Below are positions 1-7,098 of a stretch of 64,000 nucleotides of DNA, one piece after another. The notes below the pieces were generated by a model. It did no database searches. It was given only the letters and a program-made list of their open reading frames with translations, and had not been told where the DNA came from. This DNA comes from Pseudomonas atagonensis. Its GTDB lineage: Bacteria; Pseudomonadota; Gammaproteobacteria; Pseudomonadales; Pseudomonadaceae. Every line of letters starts with the position of its first letter. The stretch's first letter is position 1. Made by a program: the position numbers and the translations under genes. The stretch covers positions 1 through 64,000 of the forward strand of contig NZ_VXCA01000013.1 of NCBI RefSeq assembly GCF_011369485.1, given 5' to 3'.

Positions 1-111
1 ATCGTCGGGGTTGCCTAGTCTGAATGAGGGACGCCGCTGGTCTGATGACCCGCACGTTCGCCACGCGGGTTCTTCCAATGCAGTAATCCTCTTGGTTCGG
101 AAGGTGCTGTC

Positions 112-381
112 ATGAACAAGAAAATCATAGCGTTTGGGCTGGTTGGCCTGTTTTCGATCTGCCCGCTTTTTTCGATGGCCGCGGATAAAACAGGTGGTTC
201 CTCGGTGCCGCCTTCGGCGATTCCGGGCGTGAATCAGGGCGGGTCAGAGTCCAAAGAAGACAAGGCCGATAAAAAGGGCGAAGAGGCGTCGGGATCTAAT
301 TCCGGTGCAGAGGACCACGAAACGCAGAAGGATGCCGATGGATCGAGTGATTCGCGGGACGTGAAAAAATCTAGCCAGTGA
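112..381 (+). CDS. Small exported hydrophilic protein, unknown function
   Basis: 89 aa. The N-terminus (MNKK, then about 17 hydrophobic residues ending FSMAA) is a good Sec signal peptide with cleavage near residue 24. The mature part is almost all Ser, Gly, Asp, Glu and Lys, so it is probably disordered. No family is recognised. It lies alone on the plus strand in the decayed segment. Confidence 0.55.
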   Translation: MNKKIIAFGLVGLFSICPLFSMAADKTGGSSVPPSAIPGVNQGGSESKEDKADKKGEEASGSNSGAEDHETQKDADGSSDSRDVKKSSQ

Positions 382-465
382 GCTTTGGCATTTGCCTGTT
401 ACGCAGATGGTAGCGCCGAGCCATGAGTGATAACGTTCCGGACCACAAATCACGGATGGCGTGCC

Positions 466-825
466 ATGCTCAAACGGTGTCTGGCTACAACAGCAATAAC
501 CCTCACTTTCAGCCTTGTAGCGCACAGCGCACCTCTGCCCAGCGAATATCTGGAAGAGTGTCAGCGAGTCGAAACCTCGGCCAAAGCCATCATGAAAGCC
601 AGGCAGGAAGGCGTGCCCTTCTCAACGCTCCTGGAAATGGCCGAGACCGCCGGCAAAGAAAGCGAATACGTGGGCAACTTGTACAAGGGATTGATCGGAA
701 AAGCTTACGACTTGCCACGAGAGTCGGACGCAGAGAAACAACAGAAAGTGGTAGCTGAGTTCCAGAAGAGTTTTTATTCGCTTTGTATGGATACGGCGCA
801 GAAAACGGCGGATTCAAGGAGTTGA
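466..825 (+). CDS. Small exported helical protein, unknown function
   Basis: 119 aa from ATG 466. An upstream in-frame ATG at 427 would put a non-hydrophobic extension before the signal peptide, so 466 is preferred. Residues 1-22 form a signal peptide (MLKRC..., cleavage after AHSA). The rest is charged and helical with two cysteines (in EECQR and SLCMD) that could pair in the periplasm. No family is recognised. A weak hairpin plus T-run follows the stop. Confidence 0.55.
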   Translation: MLKRCLATTAITLTFSLVAHSAPLPSEYLEECQRVETSAKAIMKARQEGVPFSTLLEMAETAGKESEYVGNLYKGLIGKAYDLPRESDAEKQQKVVAEFQKSFYSLCMDTAQKTADSRS

Positions 826-836
826 AGGACTTGTCT

Positions 837-863
837 GTCCATCCAGAGTGGACGGGGTTTTTT
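837..863 (+). terminator. Weak rho-independent terminator
   Basis: Five-bp stem (GTCCA 837-841 / TGGAC 849-853) followed by GGGG and a T-run, just after the 466-825 gene. Confidence 0.4.
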
Positions 864-906
864 GTCTATTTCTGCCAGCAAAATTCATAATCTGAGCCTG
901 CCATTA

Positions 907-1377
907 ATGCCTCTCATCATCGCCAATGAGTTCGACATCTGCGTATCAATATCCGATTTGGTTTCCTGGACAGAGGACGAGCACTTTCCAAATCCTGATT
1001 TAGAAGCTGTATTGAACGCAGCAGGCATCGAGATCGACGTTGCAAAAATGTACGACGATTACTTTGAAGATACGCCTGTTGGTGCAGGTGATGTCCATGT
1101 CTATTCGTCCGTCTTGAATGAAAGCTTTCTGGTCATAGACCTGTACCGAGACCTGACCGAGCAACTTGACGTAGTGACCGCATCTCTGAAAATTGACAAG
1201 TCGCTGCTAAATTTTGCACTTCCATCACTGCGCAGGTTTTTTGATAGCGCTGAATGCCAAGTAACATTTGCCCAATCGAGCCACTCGAGACAATTACACT
1301 CCCTGATAGACGAAAGTAAATACCCTCTGCTCGTCACTGAGAGCGGATACCTGCAACAGATAATTTTCCATAATTGA
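907..1377 (+). CDS. Hypothetical acidic protein
   Basis: 156 aa from ATG 907; the open frame extends upstream to a TTG at 862 but ATG is preferred. Acidic and mixed alpha/beta by composition, with no signal peptide or membrane segment. It ends just before the J-like tail-gene remnant, so it may be a cargo gene of the older prophage or a later insertion. No function assigned. Confidence 0.5.
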   Translation: MPLIIANEFDICVSISDLVSWTEDEHFPNPDLEAVLNAAGIEIDVAKMYDDYFEDTPVGAGDVHVYSSVLNESFLVIDLYRDLTEQLDVVTASLKIDKSLLNFALPSLRRFFDSAECQVTFAQSSHSRQLHSLIDESKYPLLVTESGYLQQIIFHN

Positions 1378-1379
1378 TG

Positions 1380-1435
1380 TTTTCCGCTGTGCCCATGCGT
1401 TCCTCCAGGCATAAAAAAGCCGCCTCGCGGGCGGC
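1380..1435 (-). pseudogene. Remnant: start of a J-like tail gene plus its upstream hairpin
   Basis: The bases around the CAT at about 1394 (TTCCGCTG-GCCCATGC, then TTCCTCCAGGCATAAAAAA) closely repeat those at 10650-10680, where the intact tail gene J starts. The following GCCGCC-TCGCG-GGCGGC hairpin (1419-1435) matches the one at 10685-10701. Only the first codons remain; the gene body is gone. Confidence 0.6.
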
Positions 1436-1479
1436 ATAACGGCATTTCTGCAAAAGTCGCAGTGGCGGAATTGGCACTC

Positions 1480-1504
1480 AGCGCCCTCCCTGCAATAGGG
1501 CGCT
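1480..1504. other. Perfect 8-bp stem hairpin
   Basis: AGCGCCCT (1480-1487) pairs with AGGGCGCT (1497-1504) around a 9-nt loop, upstream of the 1534 gene. There is no T-run, so it is not a clear terminator. Function unknown. Confidence 0.4.
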
Positions 1505-1533
1505 CGACTCAGTCATCAAGGTAGTAACTGCTG

Positions 1534-1806
1534 ATGAATAAAGTTTCGACTTGGCTACGAACCATCCTTTCGCTACCGGTGTACGCAATATCTGCTTGGT
1601 TCTGGATTTTCACCGCATACACAATCATCACCTCCTCGATAAAAATGCTTTCGAGTTATGTAACGCCCCGACAGCTTGGAGAGGGAGCGGCTAATTTGGT
1701 TTTCTCTCTAGTCTTCGCCGCAATTGGTAGCGGACTATGGATGCTCGCCAGGTACATTCGGACTTCAAAATTCAAGAAGCAACCGCGGCCTTCCGCCTCG
1801 CAATAG
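1534..1806 (+). CDS. Small two-span membrane protein
   Basis: 90 aa. Two hydrophobic stretches (about residues 12-34 and 52-72) joined by a polar loop, with a basic C-terminal tail, predict an inner-membrane hairpin protein. It sits between the remnants of tail genes J and I, where the intact prophage has only 58 bp, so it looks like a cargo gene or later insertion. No family recognised. Confidence 0.5.
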   Translation: MNKVSTWLRTILSLPVYAISAWFWIFTAYTIITSSIKMLSSYVTPRQLGEGAANLVFSLVFAAIGSGLWMLARYIRTSKFKKQPRPSASQ

Positions 1807-1817
1807 TTATGACTCTT

Positions 1818-1871
1818 TCAAGTTTTGTCTTCAGCGAGGATTGAAGCCGAGATGATCATCCCGCCCCACCA
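1818..1871 (-). pseudogene. Remnant: C-terminus of tail assembly protein I
   Basis: On the minus strand this reads W-W-G-G-M-I-I-S-A-S-I-L-A-E-D-K-T-stop, almost the same as the last residues of the intact tail gene I (ending at 10721). Nothing upstream continues the frame. Confidence 0.7.
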
Positions 1872-1903
1872 TAGAAGGGCCGCAGAGTGCGGCACGGAAC
1901 GTT

Positions 1904-2338
1904 CTATTTTTTGAATTCGACATTGGCTGTGACTAAGAGCTGGCCGTTGACGGTGACTTTGCACGCCCGCCCGGTTTCAGTCTTAGTGCCAGGTGCAAGA
2001 ACCGGGTCACACTGCAGAAACACCTTCTTCCCTTGATAATCTCGTGTCACACCCGCCGTTGTCGTGCTGGCTGGTTCCTTCATGAATTTCCGGTTCCATG
2101 GCCCAAAGTAGATCTCTGGTTCGCCGCCGCCGAAGAAGCCAGATTCAGGAGTGGCGCAAATAGTGCCTTGCATCCGCTCTCCATCGATGATGTTTGCGTC
2201 TTCGTAGCAAGAAATCATCCCTTTGGCGGTGACAATCGTCGACGGTCCTCTGTTGGTCCATGTTGGAGCGGCAACACAGCCAGAAAGGGTGATTGCTGCG
2301 AGAGCAGCGGCGACGAGAGAAATTTGTTGAATTCGCAT
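1904..2338 (-). CDS. Putative lipoprotein, unknown function
   Basis: 144 aa from ATG 2338. The N-terminus has a basic start, a hydrophobic core and lipobox L-S-G-C near residue 20, so it is probably lipidated. The mature part contains paired cysteines and no known domain that I can name. It lies just downstream of the tail gene I remnant. In the intact prophage a different lipoprotein gene (11372-11716) also neighbours gene I. Confidence 0.55.
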   Translation of the reverse strand: MRIQQISLVAAALAAITLSGCVAAPTWTNRGPSTIVTAKGMISCYEDANIIDGERMQGTICATPESGFFGGGEPEIYFGPWNRKFMKEPASTTTAGVTRDYQGKKVFLQCDPVLAPGTKTETGRACKVTVNGQLLVTANVEFKK

Positions 2339-2502
2339 GAGTTGGGCGTCCTTACATTTCGAGGCGCACACAAATACCGGCTATGGGCCACTATATCAAG
2401 CTTAAAGATTGAATGATGGACAGGCCCTATCCTCCACGCCACTAGTTGAGCAAGCCGATTTCAGCATTCGCCTGATCCCTGCTCCTCAAGTTTGGAAAAG
2501 GC

Positions 2503-2706
2503 TTGAAGCACTCCTTTGGAGGAAGGCTGCGTGCTGCAGGCGTAACTGAAGAGGATCGCAAAGCGTTGCTCAGCCACAAGAACGGGAGCATTACCAGTCA
2601 CTACTCGGCAGCAGAATTGGATCAGCTCATTGCAGCGGCAAATAAGGTATCAGCAACCGACTCGCGCGCACCAGCGCTGACGATTCTGAAAAGGAGGGAG
2701 GCATGA
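2503..2706 (+). pseudogene. C-terminal remnant of a tyrosine integrase
   Basis: About 67 codons matching the end of phage tyrosine recombinases: an L-K-H-S-F-G-G-R-L-R-A-A-G-V segment (normally H-D-L-K-H), then LLSHKNGSITSHYS with the H and the catalytic-Tyr region. The catalytic core upstream is absent and no start is convincing. It differs from the intact integrase (44425-45540). It lies 82 bp before the attL repeat, mirroring the intact int-attR spacing. Confidence 0.75.
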
Positions 2707-2754
2707 ATGAAAAGGCCAAGGTCACTCGAAAAGTCACTATGGCAAAAACGACAA

Positions 2755-2772
2755 AGCCGCTCGAAAGCGGCT
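2755..2772. terminator. Hairpin downstream of the integrase remnant
   Basis: AGCCGC-TCGAAA-GCGGCT, just before attL. Similar placement to the hairpin at 45581-45603 beside attR. No strong T-run. Confidence 0.4.
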
Positions 2773-2787
2773 AAGTCACTGAATTAT

Positions 2788-2836
2788 ATGGTCGGGACGG
2801 AGTGATTCGAACACTCGACCCCTAGCACCCCATGCT
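2788..2836. repeat. attL: attL: 49-bp core repeat, partial tRNA-Pro
   Basis: Identical to 45629-45677, which is the 3' part (CCA end to anticodon stem) of the complete tRNA-Pro. After 2836 the sequence leaves the tRNA, so this copy is a displaced 3' fragment. Confidence 0.9.
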
Positions 2837-3049
2837 GGGGACTGTAGAGGCCCAACCATTTGTTTTATAAGAGAAATGACCCTTTTCAGGAGTAGCAAAG
2901 CATCCGTTTTTTTGTGCTTATGCAAACGGAAACACGTGGCCTCCAGAGGAGGTTTTGCGCACACCCTCCCCGGCGTCCTGCCGACGTACACCCATTCAAA
3001 ATCCTACAGCTCGTCGCCTCACCCTCGCCCACTCGTCGCGCCTCGATTA

Positions 3050-3065
3050 CTGTATATCCAAACAG
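3050..3065 (+). promoter_or_regulatory. LexA (SOS) box
   Basis: CTGTATATCCAAACAG matches the gammaproteobacterial LexA consensus CTGT-N8-ACAG, with the AT-rich centre expected. It lies 21 bp before the GTG start at 3087 and overlaps any plausible promoter, so the next gene should be induced by DNA damage. Confidence 0.85.
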
Positions 3066-3086
3066 TACACAGTAAAGGCGCCATCC

Positions 3087-3413
3087 GTGGATCCCCTCTA
3101 TATAGAAGACACCGACGATTGGCTCGGTAACCCGACTTCGCTCCAAACCTGCCGACACCAGCTCAGGATGTACGAAAACGAATTCGAAGCGCTCACCCTT
3201 AAGCTTGATCGGGCACTTGAAAATATTGAGGGGTTGGTTCGAGACAACGACGCGCTCACGCTGGAGAGAAACTCGCTTAGGGAAAAGCTTCAGTATGCCG
3301 AAAGGGATTTACTGAGCGAAAAACGCAGTTTCGCCGACGTGGCGCACCAGAGAGACTATCTCTTCCAAGAAAATCAGCGCCTACTCAGGGACGCGCGGGA
3401 TCGTGAGAGCTGA
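3087..3413 (+). CDS. LexA-box-controlled coiled-coil protein
   Basis: 108 aa from GTG 3087, chosen because it directly follows the LexA box; the frame is open further upstream but over the box. Residues about 28-105 are rich in heptad-spaced Leu with alternating Glu/Lys/Arg, predicting a long coiled coil. No family or catalytic motif is recognised. It is transcribed toward the late operon and overlaps the end of Rz (stop at 3385) tail to tail. The LexA site suggests a role on induction, but the role itself is unknown. Confidence 0.65.
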   Translation: MDPLYIEDTDDWLGNPTSLQTCRHQLRMYENEFEALTLKLDRALENIEGLVRDNDALTLERNSLREKLQYAERDLLSEKRSFADVAHQRDYLFQENQRLLRDARDRES

Positions 3414-3906
3414 GCGCTTTCACGTAGGCCTGACACGCCTGCAGCGCAATCAGTCCACGGTCGCCTTCATCGGTGATGGCGACAATTCTTTGAGCATGCG
3501 CTGGGTCAAGTTCGGCTCGTACGGGGCCATGAACCAAGCCGCCGGTGCTGGTGGCGGCAAGCACTGAACAGCCACTGGCTGAACCCGCGTCGAGGAGGAC
3601 TGACAACCGCAGATCAGAAGTGGCAAGGCGATCGCGCAGGCGATCTTGGTCACGTTGGGCATCACTCATTTTCCTGAAGTGGGTTTTCTCGCTGGCCGAC
3701 AACAGCTGTTCGAGCGCCAGCCGTTTGTCATGCTCGGCCTGCTGCGCGGTGGCGGCGGCCGAGGTCAGTTGATTGAGTATTTCAGCGTGCTGCCGGGCTT
3801 GTTCGGCCAACTGCTTCCCGTAGCGCCAATCCTGAAACTGCCAGGTGCTGCCGGCGCCGATCAGCACCAGTGCCACCGCGCCCACCGTTTTCCACGGCAC
3901 AACCAT
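3385..3906 (-). CDS. Rz-like inner-membrane spanin
   Basis: About 173 aa from ATG 3906 (or GTG 3909), overlapping the endolysin stop as TGATG. One N-terminal transmembrane segment (about residues 8-22) is followed by a long helical, Gln/Ala/Glu-rich periplasmic part, the layout of lambda Rz. It acts with the nested Rz1 lipoprotein to fuse inner and outer membranes at the end of lysis. It is the last gene of the late lysis cluster. Confidence 0.8.
   Translation of the reverse strand: MVVPWKTVGAVALVLIGAGSTWQFQDWRYGKQLAEQARQHAEILNQLTSAAATAQQAEHDKRLALEQLLSASEKTHFRKMSDAQRDQDRLRDRLATSDLRLSVLLDAGSASGCSVLAATSTGGLVHGPVRAELDPAHAQRIVAITDEGDRGLIALQACQAYVKALSSHDPARP
3450..3662 (-). CDS. Rz1-like outer-membrane spanin lipoprotein, nested in Rz
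   Basis: 70 aa in a different frame wholly inside Rz. The signal sequence ends in lipobox L-L-I-C-G-C (about residue 20), followed by a short Pro-rich mature part (C-L-P-P-P-A-P), typical of Rz1. Start at ATG 3662 (a GTG precedes at 3665). The nested arrangement is itself evidence that both frames are real. Confidence 0.82.
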   Translation of the reverse strand: MPNVTKIACAIALPLLICGCQSSSTRVQPVAVQCLPPPAPAAWFMAPYEPNLTQRMLKELSPSPMKATVD

Positions 3907-4328
3907 CACGGAACATCCTTGAAGAAGACGTGTCCGCCCAGCTTAAGAGTCTGCTTCGCCTTCGCCGCCCACGCAGGCGCTTTGATGCTGGTGGCGTAGT
4001 AGTGCGTGGCGCCGCCGGTTGGATCAGGCACCTTCCCATCGATCACCTGGTCAGCAGCGATTCGACATTGCGCCAGCTCCCGGAACGGGATCTGCTTCAC
4101 GCCGATCAGGAACTGGTAGTTCGGGTCGGTCTTGTTCCAGCAACTGAACTGGTAAGGCTTTTGGCAAACGCCTGCGTAGCCCTCACCCCACCACGACTTT
4201 TCCTTCCCATCGAACACGCGGTTGCGGATTGTCCACGCCACGGCAATCTGGCCGGCCGTGCCTTCTCCGCGCGCCTCACCCCAGATCGTGCGGGCAAGAA
4301 TGTCGCGGTCTTTCTCAGTTACTGGCAT
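3906..4328 (-). CDS. Endolysin: cell wall hydrolase, SleB-like
   Basis: 140 aa from ATG 4328 with a good ribosome site (CTGGAGAAAAG). The motif A-R-T-I-W-G-E-A-R-G-E-G with AVAWTIRNRV and a later GGATHYY fits the SleB/CwlJ-type hydrolase-2 family, whose Glu in W-G-E-A is catalytic in relatives. No signal peptide, so release should depend on a holin. It lies directly before Rz/Rz1 and far from the holin candidates at 25953-26609. Confidence 0.82.
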   Translation of the reverse strand: MPVTEKDRDILARTIWGEARGEGTAGQIAVAWTIRNRVFDGKEKSWWGEGYAGVCQKPYQFSCWNKTDPNYQFLIGVKQIPFRELAQCRIAADQVIDGKVPDPTGGATHYYATSIKAPAWAAKAKQTLKLGGHVFFKDVP

Positions 4329-4352
4329 CACTTTTCTCCAGGCAAAAAAATA

Positions 4353-4368
4353 CCCGCTCGATGGCGGG
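4353..4368 (-). terminator. Hairpin with U-tract upstream of endolysin
   Basis: Minus strand CCCGCC-ATCGAG-CGGG then A-T7, directly before the endolysin ribosome site. One of several such units in the late operon. Confidence 0.5.
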
Positions 4369-4386
4369 CCTACGGATGATGTTGAT

Positions 4387-4665
4387 TTACGAAGGACGAA
4401 CAGGACGGCGTGCAGCATCAGGGAATGACTCGACGCCTTCTTTCCAGTTGCGAACTTTCGTCCTGTAGGCGCGCCATTCAGCTTCGGTTCCGGGTAGTGC
4501 GTCCTCTGCTCCGTCCTCGATGGCGATCAACTGATTGGCAATCTCCGACATTTCAGTCACCCGCCAATCGTCCTCAGTCAATACGTTCAGGGCGCGCTGC
4601 TCCGCGGCCAATCGCTCCTGCTTCATCTGCGCTGTGATCAGTTTCGACCAGTCGATGTTACTCAT
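4387..4665 (-). CDS. Phage tail-fibre-associated chaperone-like protein
   Basis: 92 aa, acidic and helical (IDWSKLITAQMKQERLAAEQ...), with EAEWRAYRTKVRNW typical of small proteins next to phage tail fibres that are annotated as tail assembly chaperones. It overlaps the upstream 4658-4999 gene by 8 bp and lies between the fibre and endolysin genes. The role is inferred from position and composition. Confidence 0.6.
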   Translation of the reverse strand: MSNIDWSKLITAQMKQERLAAEQRALNVLTEDDWRVTEMSEIANQLIAIEDGAEDALPGTEAEWRAYRTKVRNWKEGVESFPDAARRPVRPS

Positions 4666-4999
4666 CGGTAGGAACCTCGTTCGCTGCTAAAAACTCAGCC
4701 ATCGGAATTGGTGGCGGGAAAGCCACCGGCCCATCCAAGACATTCAAAAGCGGTTCAGGGAATCGCTGCTCAAGGCTTGCATTCGGCGGGTTGGGAAACC
4801 GCAATGTAACTACCAAGTGGCCATCGACGAACTCCACATCTCGGGTAACCCACTGGGATTGGATTGCGGCGGCTGGCAGCGTGTCTCCTTCACGCATTGG
4901 AGTGAAGTCAAATATCTCTCCATTAATCGTCAAGACATCCCCGCGCTTAACGATTTCCAACTGATCCGGGCTCGAGAATGGGCTAAGAAAAATATTCAT
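4658..4999 (-). CDS. Tail-fibre-linked hypothetical protein
   Basis: 113 aa from ATG 4999, overlapping the fibre stop codon by one base (TAATG). Beta-rich, with Pro-rich C-terminus. Translational coupling to the fibre gene suggests an accessory or assembly function. No family is assigned with confidence. Confidence 0.6.
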   Translation of the reverse strand: MNIFLSPFSSPDQLEIVKRGDVLTINGEIFDFTPMREGDTLPAAAIQSQWVTRDVEFVDGHLVVTLRFPNPPNASLEQRFPEPLLNVLDGPVAFPPPIPMAEFLAANEVPTDE

Positions 5000-6051
5000 T
5001 AAAACCATCTCCCAATAGCCATGTAAGAAACTCTATAAACTTGCACGTTGTTTCGTGCAAAAAACTCCATTTGATAACAACGTGGCCATTTGCTGACCGT
5101 TGGAGTTTCCGATCCGGCAAGCCATGCAGTGGTGCCATATGCGCTATCCGTCCCCATAGCCATACTTATTTTTGGTGCTGCAATAAAGCTGGCCGGCATG
5201 TCTTGAGCGGGGATCCCGGTGTTGTTAATTCCGGGGTTATAGAACCCGCCACCAAGCTGGGTATTAATGATGCTGCTGAAATCAGAACTGCGCGTGCAAA
5301 TCATCAAGCCACAAGCAAACTTCCAAAATTCCCCATTCGCATTAGTGCCATATTCCATTAGAGCCCCGGTCGGAACTCCTGCCGCCTGAGATACCGTGCC
5401 AAGGATATCTGCCGTCGAGGCGGACTTCAGCCCAAGCCCAGTTCGCGCCAGCGCCTGGGTATTCCCTCCTGTTCCCCCTTGATTCACTGCAAGCGCCGTT
5501 GTCAGTCCGGTCAGGGATGTGATGTCAGTGTTTGCACCCTTTGCTGCTTTGGTTGCCTGAATCTTCCCGATGGCGGCAAGCACACTGTCCGTCGCCACGA
5601 CAGCGCCGGCCACCGACACATCCAGCCCAGTGAGGACCGACGAAAGAACTCTGGAATTGGTCAGGTATTTGTTTGTCGCCCCTTCAGGAAGCCCATCGGC
5701 ATTCGTCAGGTTGAGCGCATCACGAACGCCAGCCGTTGTTGCCGTGGTTCCAAGCACAGCCAGCACACCGCCAAACTGATTGACTAACGCCCGAAGAGCA
5801 TCGGCAGAATCCTTGACATAACCCTGCATCGGCGCGAGTGCATAAGCACCACTGGCGTTGGCAGCACCTTGATAATTTGGTGCGATCGACAGTGCGGTGT
5901 CGCTAGCGATGTTGGTGACTTCGTACCAGCCACCGTCGGGGCCACGGAACGCATCGCCCACACGGGCATTAGCGATGAATGCGGTACTGGCACCGATCAC
6001 CGCATTGGAATTTTGGACGACAGAAACCGTCCCGGCCTTGTACCAGGGCAT
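4999..6051 (-). CDS. Tail fibre protein
   Basis: 350 aa from ATG 6051. The first 70-80 residues (MPWYKAGTVSV..., VVQNSNAVIG, GWYEVTNI) look like an N-terminal virion-attachment domain of Pseudomonas phage fibres. The middle has repeated Ala/Gly/Thr segments (GVRDALNLTNADGLPEGATNK, TDITSLTGLTTALAV), typical of trimeric fibre shafts. The C-terminal about 110 residues, aromatic and Gly-rich, are the likely receptor-binding tip. It carries no copy of the DGR variable repeat. Confidence 0.8.
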   Translation of the reverse strand: MPWYKAGTVSVVQNSNAVIGASTAFIANARVGDAFRGPDGGWYEVTNIASDTALSIAPNYQGAANASGAYALAPMQGYVKDSADALRALVNQFGGVLAVLGTTATTAGVRDALNLTNADGLPEGATNKYLTNSRVLSSVLTGLDVSVAGAVVATDSVLAAIGKIQATKAAKGANTDITSLTGLTTALAVNQGGTGGNTQALARTGLGLKSASTADILGTVSQAAGVPTGALMEYGTNANGEFWKFACGLMICTRSSDFSSIINTQLGGGFYNPGINNTGIPAQDMPASFIAAPKISMAMGTDSAYGTTAWLAGSETPTVSKWPRCYQMEFFARNNVQVYRVSYMAIGRWF

Positions 6052-6079
6052 TGAGTACCTCCAGAAAAAAATGAGTGGA

Positions 6080-6742
6080 TCAGGCCAGCAATTTGGCGCA
6101 GAGAAATGGCCGGTGGCCTTGATCAGTCCAAGCCGTGAAGGCAAGGCTGTACATCATGATTCGACCGTTTGCGTAATCGACTCCAAGGGCGCATCCGCCA
6201 CCGGTGCCGTCGTTGTGGCAGTTCATGGTGAAGGGGTTCAAAGAGACGTACTCCCCTGCCCCGAGGGCTTTGCTAATCCCCCAGAAATACCTGCGCCCGA
6301 CACTCAACTGCTCGGTTCCAAGGTAGGTCCAGTTGCCGGCAGCAAACGTCACAACCACCGCCGGCGCTCCGCTGTCGTAGACAAGCGCGCCGTTCTGATC
6401 CCACAGACGCATTCCGTATGCTGCCGTCCCCATTGATGCCCACGCGGCCACAAAAAACTGACCGCTCAGAGTTTCGTTAACCTTTGAGGCGTTCATTGCG
6501 AAGCCCGTCCAGTTCCCCGGCCCTCCGGTGAACCAAACAGATATCGGCACCTGAATCACACCGGTTTGGTTCGGGCGGATGAATACCAACGGCGGATCCT
6601 GACTGGTTACCGCCCTCGCGAATGCGCCAGTAGCGGTAGCGACACCTGCATACGTCCCTTTGGTGAGTAGGCAAAGCCTGGGTGCCTCCGAATCAATCTG
6701 AACAAATGAATTGTCATTGATGCTTTGAAAGCCGTAGGTCAT
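6080..6742 (-). CDS. Tail-tip accessory protein, hypothetical
   Basis: 220 aa from ATG 6742, overlapping the 6739-7095 gene by 4 bp. Beta-rich with many Trp and Gly residues and repeated A-G-N-W/G-N-W segments, resembling virion proteins encoded after gene J. It lies between J and the fibre. A tail-tip role is inferred from position. Confidence 0.6.
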   Translation of the reverse strand: MTYGFQSINDNSFVQIDSEAPRLCLLTKGTYAGVATATGAFARAVTSQDPPLVFIRPNQTGVIQVPISVWFTGGPGNWTGFAMNASKVNETLSGQFFVAAWASMGTAAYGMRLWDQNGALVYDSGAPAVVVTFAAGNWTYLGTEQLSVGRRYFWGISKALGAGEYVSLNPFTMNCHNDGTGGGCALGVDYANGRIMMYSLAFTAWTDQGHRPFLCAKLLA

Positions 6743-7095
6743 GTGGAATACCTGATTGCGTACCCCTTGGCGACGATCCTTGATTGGATTGTTGAAGCGC
6801 TGGAGGACGGGTTTTTCGGACGCACCACGACCTGACCTGCAGACGTGGTGACGTACGGGTACGACTTCTGATTTCCACTGCCATCCGTTTCGGAAGACTG
6901 CACGTCCTGCGCTCTTGTCGGGATGATCATGAACACGCAATTGGCCGGGTTGAAGCCCGGGATATTTAGCGTATAGCTGGGCACGGTCCCGCTGAAATCA
7001 ATCACGCCCTGCCAGATCACCTGGTAGGTAAAGCTGTTGGTGTCCATGGCGAGCTGACCACTCTCGTCAAAGACACGCAGGCCAAATTGAGACAT
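6739..7095 (-). CDS. Small tail protein following gene J
   Basis: 118 aa, beta-rich (SQFGLRVFDESGQLAMDT), 3 bp downstream of gene J. Short proteins of this kind commonly follow J in lambdoid Pseudomonas prophages. No catalytic motif. Confidence 0.6.
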   Translation of the reverse strand: MSQFGLRVFDESGQLAMDTNSFTYQVIWQGVIDFSGTVPSYTLNIPGFNPANCVFMIIPTRAQDVQSSETDGSGNQKSYPYVTTSAGQVVVRPKNPSSSASTIQSRIVAKGYAIRYST

Positions 7096-7098
7096 TGA

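Larger units (their letters stand above)
1..2787. mobile_element. Decayed accessory segment / relic of an older prophage at the tRNA-Pro site
   Basis: Between the window edge and attL lie small orphan genes and three recognisable prophage scraps. One (1380-1435) matches the start of the tail gene J and its upstream hairpin. One (1818-1871) matches the C-terminus of tail gene I. One is the C-terminal end of a tyrosine integrase (2503-2706) pointing at an att-like repeat 82 bp away, as the intact integrase points at attR. The inference is an older prophage of the same broad family, now mostly deleted. Its left boundary lies outside the window or is lost. Confidence 0.65.

Noticed and set aside
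4999-6742. Search for a DGR variable repeat in the tail fibre genes
   Set aside because: No sequence resembling the TR 3' block was seen in the fibre or tail-tip genes.
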